Shown in pieces: positions 1-8,170 of a stretch of DNA of 34,401 nucleotides. Location of the stretch: positions 1 to 34,401 of the forward strand of contig CAYJPN010000048.1 of the NCBI GenBank assembly GCA_964372115.1, written 5' to 3'. The translations under genes and the position numbers were made by a program. The notes beneath the pieces are model-generated. The model was not told the origin of the DNA and made no database searches. It saw only the letters and a program-made list of their open reading frames with translations. This DNA is from CG2-30-36-16 sp964372115. GTDB lineage: Bacteria > Bacteroidota > Ignavibacteria > Ignavibacteriales > Ignavibacteriaceae. Within the stretch, counting starts at the first letter, position 1. Every line of letters starts with the position of its first letter.

Positions 1-2
1 CA

Positions 3-98
3 CTTTCATTAATTGAACAATTAACAACATTGTATAATCTAAGACAGCCGGGCATGCCGCCGGATTTGTTGCCGAATATTTTAAAAAACTTTTATTAG
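3..98 (+). CDS. C-terminal fragment of an unidentified protein (5' end outside window)
   Basis: One frame is open from the left edge to a TAG at 96-98 and encodes 31 residues, ending in LPNILKNFY. The residue mix is ordinary for protein (leucine-rich, with a PGMPP turn), and no other frame is open to the same point. I do not recognise the family. It would be the last part of a gene that starts outside the window, or a remnant like its neighbour at 164-283. The fragment is short, so an accidental open frame is possible. Confidence 0.4.
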   Translation, partial: LSLIEQLTTLYNLRQPGMPPDLLPNILKNFY

Positions 99-163
99 AG
101 GGGTGTATCGAAGTCACCGGTATGATGTATCCACACTATTGGCGGGCAAAGTCACCGGCGAAA

Positions 164-283
164 TTCTATTTTATCTTTTACAGAGGGTCTATCAGTAAAT
201 TAATGTTCAAACTTTTTCTTCAGTTTATCTACAGGGAAAAAATTGTTCAACTCTTCGTAAAATCTGAATACTGCGGAGGGCAT
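164..283 (-). pseudogene. Decayed N-terminal fragment of a Mut7-C ubiquitin-like/RNase protein
   Basis: Reading the minus strand from ATG 281-283 gives MPSAVFRFYEELNNFFPVDK then LKKKFEH, followed by an in-frame TAA (200-202). The same frame continues with FTDRPSVKDKIE down to about 164 and meets a TGA at 152-154. From memory, the ubiquitin-like domain in front of Mut7-C RNase domains begins with a very similar pattern (F-RFYEELNDFLP...FE-F--RPSVKD-IE). Similarity on both sides of the TAA argues for a real gene that acquired a nonsense codon and lost everything downstream. A 10-bp direct repeat (AAGTCACCGG at 111-120 and 149-158) lies just beyond the point where the similarity stops. The rest of 99-402 is AT-rich and holds no other gene I can support; its right part should contain the promoter of the operon starting at 403. 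Confidence 0.6.
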
Positions 284-402
284 AATTTTTCTTTTTAAAA
301 TTGGGTAATAATAATATTTATTGTTAAAAAATAAATAACCAATTATTTCTTTCTATTTAGAAAATAATAGAATATTTTTAAATCATATTTTTCGGCTCAT
401 GG

Positions 403-1386
403 ATGAATAAATTTTACTTAGTTTTAAATTACATATTCGTTATGCTGTTTACGGTGCTTGCTGTTAGCTGTAATGCGCCGCGGACAAATCCGCTTGATCC
501 GTTAAACCCGGACAAGCCGTTTAACAATATAAAAGGTACGGTAAAAACAATTAGTTTTCCAAACGCACCCCTTGCAGACGTGCGCGTGTACTGGCATAAC
601 GACAACATCCTTGTAAAAACTGATGTTGACGGTCGGTTTAATATGGATAACATCCGCCCGATTAACGGCTGGCTTTTTTTTGAAAATGAAAGTTTTGTAA
701 CCGACTCACTTTATATTAAGTGGGACGCCCAGAAGAAAAAAGACGTCGCTGTATTCTTAAATGCAAAGCCACTGCTCGAAAGTTTGCAGTTTTACAGCAT
801 TGTTTTAAACCGCTTCCAATACAGCCAAACAACCGATTTATTTATCAGCACAATTATTTCTGACCTCGATGGTGTAAACGATATCGATTCCGTTTATATA
901 AAAAATGAAGAGCTTAATTTTTTAAAATTTTTAAGTTATAATGTAAACTCACATTTTTACGAAACAAAAATTACTCTCAGCGAATTAAACCTTTCCTCAA
1001 TTGATGAAGTAATAGGAAAAATTTTTGAAATCTTAGTGAGCGATTTACAGGGGAGAATATTTCTGGCAGGGAGTTCGAACATAAAACGAATTATTAAACA
1101 GGAAATTGAAACTATTTCACCGACCAACCATCAGGAGGTAACAACCCCCATCGTCCTTTCGTGGAAAAGATTTACTCCCGGTTTTTCATTTAAATATTTT
1201 CTGCAAATAAGCACAGATAATTCTCCCCCCGAAGTTGTGTGGCAGGCTGAAAATGTTTCTGCCGACTCAATTTCATACAAGATAAATCAATCACTCCCAT
1301 CCGGTGAATATTTCTGGACGATTTGGGCTATTGATGAATTTAACAACCGTACCCGTTCAAAACCGGCTACATTTACACTCCAATAA
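403..1386 (+). CDS. Lipoprotein with carboxypeptidase-regulatory-like and C-terminal Ig/Fn3-like domains
   Basis: A 327-residue protein. Residues 1-22 form a hydrophobic signal ending in LAVSC; Cys23 would be the lipidated residue of a type II signal peptide, and the following NPLDP-type sequence is common in lipoproteins of this lineage. Residues about 42-105 look like a carboxypeptidase-regulatory-like beta-sandwich (GTVKT...ADVRVYW...KTDVDGRF). Residues about 235-327 resemble an Ig/Fn3-like module (SPTNHQEVTTPIVLSWK...SGEYFWTIWAID). It is likely an envelope-anchored protein with binding or structural duties; no catalytic motif is visible. It is the first gene of an operon: its stop is 2 nt before the ATG of the sigma54 activator. 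ATG 403 has no clear Shine-Dalgarno. Exact function unknown. Confidence 0.75.
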   Translation: MNKFYLVLNYIFVMLFTVLAVSCNAPRTNPLDPLNPDKPFNNIKGTVKTISFPNAPLADVRVYWHNDNILVKTDVDGRFNMDNIRPINGWLFFENESFVTDSLYIKWDAQKKKDVAVFLNAKPLLESLQFYSIVLNRFQYSQTTDLFISTIISDLDGVNDIDSVYIKNEELNFLKFLSYNVNSHFYETKITLSELNLSSIDEVIGKIFEILVSDLQGRIFLAGSSNIKRIIKQEIETISPTNHQEVTTPIVLSWKRFTPGFSFKYFLQISTDNSPPEVVWQAENVSADSISYKINQSLPSGEYFWTIWAIDEFNNRTRSKPATFTLQ

Positions 1387-1388
1387 GT

Positions 1389-2873
1389 ATGAACGAATAT
1401 TTAAACAAAGATTTGTCGTCAATAAAAAAATTAAGCCCGGAGCAATTCGAAGCATTATTCGAAATAAATCGTGTATTAAATTCAGAGGTTTACAGGCAAT
1501 CTTTAATTGAAAACGTACTCGATATTATAATCGATGCGCTGAAAGCTGAGAGAAGTCTCTTCGCTCGTTTTGAGCAGAACGAAACAAAAATTATTGCTGC
1601 CCGCAGCGCCGATAAAAAAAATATAATCGATATAAAAGAATTCTCATCCGGTGTAATTCAAAAGGTAATTGAACTTCACCAGCCCATTCTTTACCACGAT
1701 GTACAGGGCGACCCGCAGCTTTCGCAGTTTGAAAGTGTGCAGCTAAAAAAGATAAAGTCCGTAATTGGTGTACCGGTTTTTCGCGAAAAAACAATTTGGG
1801 GAATAATTCTGGCGGATACACAGTTAAACCGAAAAGAGTTTACAGAAAGTAACCTTGTCTTTCTTCAGTTTTTTTCAAATCTTGTTTCACTCGCGCTTGA
1901 CCGTATAGACAGCATAGAAAAGCTGAAAGATGAAAACGATTTATTGATAAGCCGAATATCTCTGGTTGATAAAATGCCCGATATTATCGGCGAAAGCAAA
2001 CCTATGCAGGAATTGAGTGCGATTATTCACAAAGTTTCCAGAACCGATGCAACGGTTTTATTACTCGGCGAAAGCGGAACCGGAAAGGAACTTGTTGCTC
2101 GGGCTATTCATCAATTAAGCGCAAGACGGGATAAACCGTACATCGCGCAGTTCTGCGGCTCAATACCGGAGTCGTTACTTGAAAGCGAATTATTCGGTTA
2201 TAAAAAAGGGGCATTCACCGGAGCGATAGCCGATAAAAAAGGATTGCTCGAAGTATCGGATGCCGGAACGTTTTTTCTTGATGAAATCGGCGAAATTTCC
2301 CCGGCGGTTCAAACAAAACTTTTACGTGTTATTGAAAACCGGGAGATTATCCGGGTTGGCGATACTTCCAGTAGAAAAGTTAATATCCGTTTAATCGCCG
2401 CAACAAACAAAAATCTTTCGGCAATGGTTGAGGACAAAACATTTAGGGAAGATTTATTTTACAGACTGAATGTTTTTCCGGTAACTCTGCCGCCGCTGCG
2501 CGATAGGTATGGCGATATCCCGATCCTTACAAAACACTTTTTAAAGCATTTCAAAAATGACGACGTAATTATTGAACCCGATACATTAAAAAAATTAGAA
2601 GATTATAATTGGCCCGGCAATGTTAGGCAGTTAATAAACGTGCTTCAGCGCGCGGCAATATTAAGCGAAAATAATAGAATTGGAGCTGAGCACATTCATC
2701 TGCCTGAACTAAAAAATAATATCGATTACAGCGGCACATTAAAAGAGGTAGAAAAAACATTGCTCGAACAACGATTAAAAAAATTTAATGGGAACAGAAC
2801 GCACACAGCGCACTCGCTCGGTGTTTCCGTTAGATGGGTTCAACTAAAACTAAAAGAGTTGAATATAGAATAA
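1389..2873 (+). CDS. GAF-domain sigma-54-dependent transcriptional activator (bEBP)
   Basis: A 494-residue enhancer-binding protein. Residues about 25-175 form a GAF-type sensory domain (GVIQKVIELHQPILYHDV...IGVPVF...WGIILADT). The AAA+ domain spans about 197-430: Walker A GESGTGKE at 227-234, the sigma54-contacting GAFTGA loop at 274-279, Walker B FLDE at 296-299, and a C-terminal FREDLFYRLNVF stretch. Residues about 455-494 carry a Fis-type helix-turn-helix (RTHTAHSLGVSVRWVQLKLK). There is no receiver domain, so it is not a classical response regulator; control probably comes through a ligand of the GAF domain or the adjacent kinase. It should hydrolyse ATP to remodel the RNA polymerase-sigma54 closed complex. 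The start lies 2 nt after the lipoprotein stop and the stop 2 nt before the preferred kinase start, implying translational coupling. Its targets are unknown. Confidence 0.93.
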   Translation: MNEYLNKDLSSIKKLSPEQFEALFEINRVLNSEVYRQSLIENVLDIIIDALKAERSLFARFEQNETKIIAARSADKKNIIDIKEFSSGVIQKVIELHQPILYHDVQGDPQLSQFESVQLKKIKSVIGVPVFREKTIWGIILADTQLNRKEFTESNLVFLQFFSNLVSLALDRIDSIEKLKDENDLLISRISLVDKMPDIIGESKPMQELSAIIHKVSRTDATVLLLGESGTGKELVARAIHQLSARRDKPYIAQFCGSIPESLLESELFGYKKGAFTGAIADKKGLLEVSDAGTFFLDEIGEISPAVQTKLLRVIENREIIRVGDTSSRKVNIRLIAATNKNLSAMVEDKTFREDLFYRLNVFPVTLPPLRDRYGDIPILTKHFLKHFKNDDVIIEPDTLKKLEDYNWPGNVRQLINVLQRAAILSENNRIGAEHIHLPELKNNIDYSGTLKEVEKTLLEQRLKKFNGNRTHTAHSLGVSVRWVQLKLKELNIE

Positions 2874-2875
2874 AT

Positions 2876-4426
2876 ATGCCGGGAACAAACGAAATAATGT
2901 TTGAAAAATTTGAGATATTAGAGTGTTTAAAAAAAGATGAACACTCGGGAGTATATCTTGCCAATCATGTTTACCTCGGCAAAAAAATAATATTAAAATC
3001 ATTAAACACCGCAACCGCGGCTGATGAAGAAAAGATTGAACGATTTAAGCGCGAAGCAAAAATACTTGCCCAGCTTGATCATCCGAATATTATAAAAGTG
3101 CTCGACTTCGGGACATACAACGAATATTTTTATATATCGTTCGAATATTTTGAAAGCCGCAGCCTTAGGCACATATTAAAACACAACAATTTAACCCAAA
3201 CTCAAAAAGAATATCTTCTTACACAATTATTCAAAGGTCTGGCATTTGCTCATCAACACCAGATTATACACCGCGATATAAAACCTGAAAATATTTTGGT
3301 GGATGATAAATTTAATTTAAAACTCAGCGATTTCGGGTTAGCGCTTGTAATGAATGAAAATTTTGTGTCCGGTCAATTTTCGCTCGTTGGTACGCCTTGC
3401 TACATGTCACCCGAACAAGTTCAGGGGGAGCAGTTAACCGAAAAGACCGATTTGTTTTCTTCCGGCATTGTTTTGTTTGAACTCTTTAAAGGATACAATC
3501 CTCTTCTTGGCAGCGACATAAACGAAAGCTTTAATAAAGTTTTAGCGTATGATGAAAATAAAATTGCCGATGAGCTTGGAGACCTTCCCGATAGTTACAG
3601 AATTATTTTGGAAACGCTGTTAAAAAAAAATCCGTTTGAAAGATTTAATACCGCAAAGTCAGTGCTCGAATTATTACGGCAGCCCGAGCATGAGGTAATT
3701 GTTGAAGATGAAGACCTCGTACCAAAAAGAAAATTAAACCCTGTAGTTTATGTTTCATTGGTAGTCATTCTTTCTGCAATAATGTTATTTTTGATGTTGA
3801 CAGAAAAGAAGAGCGAACATAATCAGAACCAAAAAACAAATGATTCTTCAAAAGCAGCAAATTACCAATCAATGGTTGTCGACTCTTTAAATAATATTTC
3901 CCCGAAAAAGGAAAATGTAGAAGCACCCATAGAAAACAAAGAAAAAATTCCCGCTAACACTCTCCTACAAACTGATAATAATATTACCAATGAAAAACCG
4001 ATTGATGGCAAACTATATATTGAGTGTTTACCCTGGGCAAATGTTTACTTAAACTCGCGGCACGTAGAAACTACGCCTATAAGTAAAGATATTGTTTTAC
4101 CGCCGGGAAAATATTCCTTGCGACTTGCACATCCCGACTACCCTGAATACAAAGGAGAGGTATTAATAAAAGCGGGTGAGACTACAAGTTTATCTGTAAA
4201 TCTTGAAACACTTTTCGGATATATAGATTGTAAAGTCTACCCGTGGGGAGATGTTTATCTCAACGGAATAAAAAAAGGTTCGACGCCGCTGCAGGCTCCG
4301 ATAAAAACCGCACCGGGAGATTATACACTGATGGTAAAAAATCCAAATTATAAAACCAGTACAAAAAGTATTTCCGTAAAAAAAGGTGAAACATTATTAA
4401 TTGAGATTGATTTGACTGCGGAATGA
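2876..4426 (+). CDS. Membrane Ser/Thr protein kinase with two C-terminal PEGA domains
   Basis: About 516 residues from ATG 2876, chosen because it follows the activator stop by 2 nt; an upstream in-frame ATG at 2834 would overlap the activator, and ATG 2897 is also possible. Kinase domain 10-265: ATP-anchoring Lys41 (IILK), HRD at 132-134 within HRDIKPEN, DFG at 152-154, and SPE (178-180) in place of APE. The glycine-rich loop is degenerate: KKDEHSGVY keeps only one glycine. A single membrane span covers about 288-308, followed by a charged Asn/Lys-rich linker. Two PEGA-type beta domains follow (about 388-455 and 456-516), each with a P.WA/GDVYLN...TP pattern and a PGKY/PGDY motif. Known PknB-like kinases place the catalytic part in the cytoplasm and the sensor outside. 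Its partner may be the neighbouring activator or DUF5683 protein; that is inference. Confidence 0.92.
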   Translation: MPGTNEIMFEKFEILECLKKDEHSGVYLANHVYLGKKIILKSLNTATAADEEKIERFKREAKILAQLDHPNIIKVLDFGTYNEYFYISFEYFESRSLRHILKHNNLTQTQKEYLLTQLFKGLAFAHQHQIIHRDIKPENILVDDKFNLKLSDFGLALVMNENFVSGQFSLVGTPCYMSPEQVQGEQLTEKTDLFSSGIVLFELFKGYNPLLGSDINESFNKVLAYDENKIADELGDLPDSYRIILETLLKKNPFERFNTAKSVLELLRQPEHEVIVEDEDLVPKRKLNPVVYVSLVVILSAIMLFLMLTEKKSEHNQNQKTNDSSKAANYQSMVVDSLNNISPKKENVEAPIENKEKIPANTLLQTDNNITNEKPIDGKLYIECLPWANVYLNSRHVETTPISKDIVLPPGKYSLRLAHPDYPEYKGEVLIKAGETTSLSVNLETLFGYIDCKVYPWGDVYLNGIKKGSTPLQAPIKTAPGDYTLMVKNPNYKTSTKSISVKKGETLLIEIDLTAE

Positions 4427-4473
4427 TATGGTATAGTAATTGAAGAATGAATAATAAAATTAAATTGATTGTC

Positions 4474-5736
4474 ATGAAAAAACTGATTCTAATTTTCCTA
4501 TTTCTGTGCATAAATTTATATGCACAAGACCCCGCCTGGATTATTCGTGGGGAAATGCCGATTCCGGTTGCCGGGGCTGCTTCCGCAGTTCATAATGGAA
4601 ATATTTATGTCCTTGGCGGCTACTCAAGCATAACTCAAAACAACGTTGATTATATTCAAAAATATAATCCCAGCTTAACACTTTGGAAAATTATTGCGCA
4701 TATGAAAAACTCCCGGTTTGGATTGTGGGGCGGTGTTGAGAGTGATTCGGTTTATTATTTTGGCGGACTAACCGATACGGTCGCAAATGCTTCAACATTA
4801 GAACTTTGGAATATCGGAACTTCGGTTAGTACCGAAGACACAAATATAAACTTTAACAGAATTTTTTCATCTGCAATTTTAGACAATGATAGAATTTTCA
4901 TTTTCGGCGGTAATTCATCGGGCGATGCCGGCATTCAAAAAATTCCATACATAGTTGAATACCGGATACCTTCAAAAGATATTGGCTATCAAAACGATAC
5001 CTTGTATGTGGGTGGAGATTTACCCGAGCAGCAGATGATTGCAAAAAAAGGGAATTACATTTATTTATTCGGCGGTGTTATAAACGGTATTTCGAACAGG
5101 ATTTTTAGATTTGATATTTTAACAAACTCATTTGAGCGTCTCCCCGTAAATTTGCTTGAACCAAGAGCCGGCGGACGGGCAGTATTAGACTACTCGAACG
5201 GACAAATTTATATAATCGGCGGATACAATGAAAACTCCTCTGCGCTATCATCTGTTGAAGTTTTTAATGATTACTACGGTGCCTGGTTTGAGGTGCAGCA
5301 GGGTCCGCCGTTAAACTACGGCAGAACTTACCCGATAGCTGAATATGTAAATGGCTATCTTTACGTGCTCGGGGGATACAATGTAAACAATGAACCGGAA
5401 ACCGCCATTGAAATTTTATCCGCAAGCGTAACAGGCTTTAGTGAAAATTCTTATCCGGCTGAATATGAGCTTATGCAAAATTATCCAAATCCGTTTAACC
5501 CGGAAACAAATATCTCATTCACCTTGCCTCATAATGAGTTTGTTTCGCTCGATATTTATAACACACTTGGTGAAAAAGTAACTAATTTAATTAGCGGTAA
5601 TATTGAGCGCGGAACTCACAATGTTAAATGGGATGGGAAAAATAATCGTGATGATTTTATGCCGTCTGGTATATACTTGCTTAAATTTAGCTCTAACTCG
5701 TTTTCCGCCACAAAAAAAATGATGCTTTTACGATAA
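4474..5736 (+). CDS. Kelch-repeat beta-propeller protein with T9SS type A sorting domain
   Basis: A 420-residue protein from ATG 4474, which opens directly with a signal peptide (MKKLILIFLFLCINLYAQ). An in-frame ATG at 4447 is an alternative and would add nine residues. Six kelch-like repeats can be counted by their hydrophobic-GG motifs (YVLGGY, YYFGGL, FIFGGN, YLFGGV, YIIGGY, YVLGGY), enough for one closed six-bladed propeller. The last 90 or so residues are a T9SS type A sorting domain (NYPNPFNPETNISFTLP...LDIYNTLGEKV...PSGIYLLKF...KKMMLLR), so the protein should be exported by Sec, pass the outer membrane by T9SS and be released or anchored after removal of the tag. This copy of the tag has no palindromic insertion and shows the ancestral spacing between FTLP and LDIYN. 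The stop is 1 nt from the next ATG. Confidence 0.9.
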   Translation: MKKLILIFLFLCINLYAQDPAWIIRGEMPIPVAGAASAVHNGNIYVLGGYSSITQNNVDYIQKYNPSLTLWKIIAHMKNSRFGLWGGVESDSVYYFGGLTDTVANASTLELWNIGTSVSTEDTNINFNRIFSSAILDNDRIFIFGGNSSGDAGIQKIPYIVEYRIPSKDIGYQNDTLYVGGDLPEQQMIAKKGNYIYLFGGVINGISNRIFRFDILTNSFERLPVNLLEPRAGGRAVLDYSNGQIYIIGGYNENSSALSSVEVFNDYYGAWFEVQQGPPLNYGRTYPIAEYVNGYLYVLGGYNVNNEPETAIEILSASVTGFSENSYPAEYELMQNYPNPFNPETNISFTLPHNEFVSLDIYNTLGEKVTNLISGNIERGTHNVKWDGKNNRDDFMPSGIYLLKFSSNSFSATKKMMLLR

Positions 5737-5737
5737 T

Positions 5738-6562
5738 ATGAATTACACAAGGTATATAACTTTAATAATCTGCCTGCTTACTATTAATATAAAAGCACAG
5801 GGTTTACTCGAAAAACTTGAAGACAGTTATAAAACATTTCATTATAGTAATGTTATAACCCTATCCGGTTTAATTACTGCCGATACCACTTCGTACACAA
5901 AGGTTGAATTAATTAATGTTTATACAATGCGCGCGGTTGCTTATTACTCTCTTTCGGAGGTTGATTCCGCGCGTAAATGTTTTGTGGAAATTTTACGGTT
6001 AGATAAAAATCATCAACTCGATCCGGTAAAAATTTCACCAAAAATTGTTTCTTTATACGACGAGACAAAAAATGATTACGAGAGGATTGCCTTTAATAAC
6101 ACCGAGGAAAAAATAAAAGATGTTCCGGAAGAAAACATCAAAATTATTGAAAAACCTGTTCTCGACAATTCCATCATAAAAAATTCTATCGTTCGTTCAA
6201 TTCTATTGCCCGGTTTGGGGCATATGTACCTTGAGGGAAATACAAAAAGCTGGTTGTTAACCACAGCATCATCAGTAGTTTTAAGCGGAATGATTTATTA
6301 CATCATCAAAGCAAAAAAACAGGAGGATGAATATCTATTACAGGCTGATCCCGTACTCATCGAAAAGAAGTATAACGATTACAACAACTCGTACAAAATA
6401 AGAAATTATTTTATTGCCGGATATGCTGCGTTGTGGTTATACTCTCAAATCGATCTACTCTTTTTTTCGGATGATAACTACGACAAAAAATTTAATGCGA
6501 ATCTTTCCATATGCCCGATAAATAAAGGAGGAATAAATCTGAATTTTAAATTAAATTTTTAA
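5738..6562 (+). CDS. TPR-like periplasmic region plus DUF5683 membrane domain protein
   Basis: A 274-residue protein. Residues 1-20 form a signal peptide (MNYTRYITLIICLLTINIKA). Residues about 24-115 are helical and resemble tetratricopeptide repeats (TMRAVAYYSLSEVDSARKCF...ILRLDKNHQLDP). Residues about 148-245 match the DUF5683 pattern: a SILLPGLGHMYLEG motif followed by hydrophobic segments around 172-190 and 223-243. DUF5683 proteins are common envelope proteins of Bacteroidota with no settled function. It begins 1 nt after the kelch gene stop and is the last gene of the operon; the following 272 nt contain no gene. Given its neighbours it could be a membrane partner of the PEGA kinase, but that is inference. 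Confidence 0.8.
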   Translation: MNYTRYITLIICLLTINIKAQGLLEKLEDSYKTFHYSNVITLSGLITADTTSYTKVELINVYTMRAVAYYSLSEVDSARKCFVEILRLDKNHQLDPVKISPKIVSLYDETKNDYERIAFNNTEEKIKDVPEENIKIIEKPVLDNSIIKNSIVRSILLPGLGHMYLEGNTKSWLLTTASSVVLSGMIYYIIKAKKQEDEYLLQADPVLIEKKYNDYNNSYKIRNYFIAGYAALWLYSQIDLLFFSDDNYDKKFNANLSICPINKGGINLNFKLNF

Positions 6563-6834
6563 TAAACTTTCTTTATATTTTTTTCTTCTCACCAAAAACG
6601 AATGAGTAAAAATCAGGCTTTTTAAACCATCAACTTCGCTCTTCTGCTGCGAATAATATTCATACCAACTGCAAAATTATTTCGCAGTAAAAAAGCATAT
6701 CCACAAGTATTGGCTCGATCACTTTTGCATTTTCCACTTCATTTACATTAATGTTCACTATTCGCAACGCTCTTATAGTGGCATCTAAGTTGCATGTTAC
6801 AAATCAATTAAGATTGATTTTTTTTGGAGCTATT
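6563..6834 (+). other. Intergenic region between the signalling operon and the T9SS block
   Basis: No gene is supported here. It holds an imperfect inverted repeat (CTGCGAATAAT at 6647-6657 against ATTATTTCGCAG at 6676-6687) that is not followed by a T-run, and an AT-only dyad (6801-6807 with 6814-6820) running into eight or more Ts directly before the ribosome binding site of the next gene. The region must contain the end of one transcript and probably a promoter for the next, but I see no convincing promoter boxes. Confidence 0.4.
6826..6834 (+). promoter_or_regulatory. Ribosome binding site deciding the start at 6835
   Basis: GGAG at 6826-6829 stands 5 nt before ATG 6835, directly in front of a clear signal peptide. 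This favours 6835 over the in-frame ATG at 6751, whose extra 28 residues would bury the signal peptide. Confidence 0.7.
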
Positions 6835-8160
6835 ATGAAAACTTTGCTAATTGTTTTGTACGCATTTTGTTTTTGCTATCCACAGTGGGAAAATAAAAGC
6901 AAAGGGTTACCGGATGATTGGATTGCGTATTCGATGGATGCTGATGACAGTTTAAATGCTGTAATTTCAGTAAACTTTCATCAAACCGGATTTGGTTTAT
7001 CATCTTTATTTAAAACTACAAACGGCGGAGATGAATGGGCGCAGCTCCCTTCACCCGATAACGAACTTATTGTGGACGTTGATGTATTAGGCGAAAAAAT
7101 TTGGGGCGCAACAGACTGGGGTCGCCTAATATATTCTCCGGATGGCGGACAAACATGGAGTGTTCAGTTTGTCGATTCTTCAATTACAGATTTTATGAAT
7201 TATGTTGAAATGTTTGATGAGGATAATGGAATAGCAATGGGTGATGTGTATGCAGGCAACCCGACAAGCAACCCGGGTCCTGCATTATTTTTGAAAACCA
7301 CCGACGGCGGAGTAAATTGGGTATCGGTTAACGATTCCGCCTTCGGTGGTATTTCGGGGGATACATGGCGAAGGCTCGATTTTGTTTCCCCTTCGGTTGG
7401 GTATTTTAGAGAAAGCGGCGGTCCGAGTCCGGAAGCTATATTTAAAACTACAGACGGCTGCAATAGCTGGCAGAGGCTTACACTATCGTCAAACATTATA
7501 CTCTTAAAATTTTATAACGAATTTATAGGTGTTACAGCTAATGTTTCGGGTGGCGGCACAACTGTTTCCCGAACTACGGATGGTGGCATTAACTGGCAGA
7601 CATTTCCGCTTGGAACAAGTTGGAGCAATGATTTTGAATTTTTACCGGACGATCCGGATAATATTTGGTGCGTTGATGGTGATAATCTATATTTCAGCAG
7701 TAATTTTGGGGAAAGCTGGGCAATTGTTAATCTTCCGGTTACTCAGGTATATGGGAGAGACCTTGTTTTTACAGGTCAATCGAATATGTGGCTCTTATGC
7801 GATGGGGTTGTATTACGGAATGCTAACATAAGCACAGTACTAAACGCAGGGGAAAATACTGCTGAAATAATTGGGGATTTTTCATTAGAACAAAATTATC
7901 CCAACCCATTCAACCCAACAACAAAAATTCAATTCACCCTCCCCTCTCCTTCAGAAGGAGAGGGGTCGGGGGTGAGGTTTTCGACACTAAAAATATACGA
8001 TATCCTCGGACGGGATGTATCGACACTCGTAAACAAAGACCTTGCTCCGGGAAGTTATGTTGTTGACTTTGATGCTAAAGATTTAGGAAGTGGAATTTAT
8101 TTTTATAAACTTAATGCCGGTAGTTTTACAAAAACAAAAAAGATGATTGTATTAAGATGA
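6835..8160 (+). CDS. Ycf48-like Asp-box beta-propeller protein with T9SS type A sorting domain
   Basis: A 441-residue protein with signal peptide MKTLLIVLYAFCFCYPQ. The body (about 20-340) contains repeated Asp-box/BNR motifs (TTNGGDEW, SPDGGQTW, TTDGGVNW, TTDGCNSW, TTDGGINW, SSNFGESW), each followed by a beta-rich stretch, as in Ycf48/sialidase-like propellers. No sialidase catalytic set is evident, so a binding or scaffold role is more likely than an enzyme. Residues about 348-441 are a T9SS sorting domain (LEQNYPNPFNPTTKIQF...KIYDILGRDV...SGIYFYKL...KKMIVLR). It is interrupted in frame by the palindromic element at 7934-7975, which encodes the SPSEGEGSGVR segment. First gene of the T9SS cargo block; the next gene starts 10 nt after its stop. 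Confidence 0.88.
   Translation: MKTLLIVLYAFCFCYPQWENKSKGLPDDWIAYSMDADDSLNAVISVNFHQTGFGLSSLFKTTNGGDEWAQLPSPDNELIVDVDVLGEKIWGATDWGRLIYSPDGGQTWSVQFVDSSITDFMNYVEMFDEDNGIAMGDVYAGNPTSNPGPALFLKTTDGGVNWVSVNDSAFGGISGDTWRRLDFVSPSVGYFRESGGPSPEAIFKTTDGCNSWQRLTLSSNIILLKFYNEFIGVTANVSGGGTTVSRTTDGGINWQTFPLGTSWSNDFEFLPDDPDNIWCVDGDNLYFSSNFGESWAIVNLPVTQVYGRDLVFTGQSNMWLLCDGVVLRNANISTVLNAGENTAEIIGDFSLEQNYPNPFNPTTKIQFTLPSPSEGEGSGVRFSTLKIYDILGRDVSTLVNKDLAPGSYVVDFDAKDLGSGIYFYKLNAGSFTKTKKMIVLR
7934..7975 (+). repeat. REP-like palindromic element, type A, copy 1 (in frame in a sorting domain)
   Basis: Inner perfect 12-bp inverted repeat CCCCTCTCCTTC (7941-7952) with GAAGGAGAGGGG (7954-7965) around one central base; outer arms TCACCC (7934-7939) and GGGTGA (7970-7975). 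It is far richer in G+C than its surroundings and translates in frame as part of LPSPSEGEGSGVRF. Confidence 0.85.
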
Positions 8161-8170
8161 GAGATTTCTT

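Noticed and set aside
122..298. 58-codon open frame on the plus strand
   Set aside because: It lies exactly antisense to the Mut7-C-like remnant and has no recognisable features; most likely a shadow of the former gene.
6703..6725. TTGGC...TTTGCA sequence resembling a sigma54 -24/-12 promoter upstream of the T9SS block
   Set aside because: The GG and GC elements are 13 nt apart instead of the required 10. A similar match near 28560-28580 has a spacing of 12.
6801..6826. AAATCAA/TTGATTT dyad with a T-run just before the 6835 ribosome binding site, like an attenuator
   Set aside because: The stem is only seven pairs and almost all A-T in an AT-rich genome, so it is too weak to call.
7200..7496. 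Minus-strand open frames inside the large plus-strand genes (also 14777-14992, 22515-22748, 31677-31958)
   Set aside because: They overlap well-supported genes completely, have no family pattern or ribosome binding site, and recur at the same places in paralogs, as expected of shadows.
6835..8160. Asp-box proteins (6835 and 26209 genes) as active sialidases
   Set aside because: Only the structural Asp-box repeats are visible; the arginine triad and the other catalytic residues cannot be identified.
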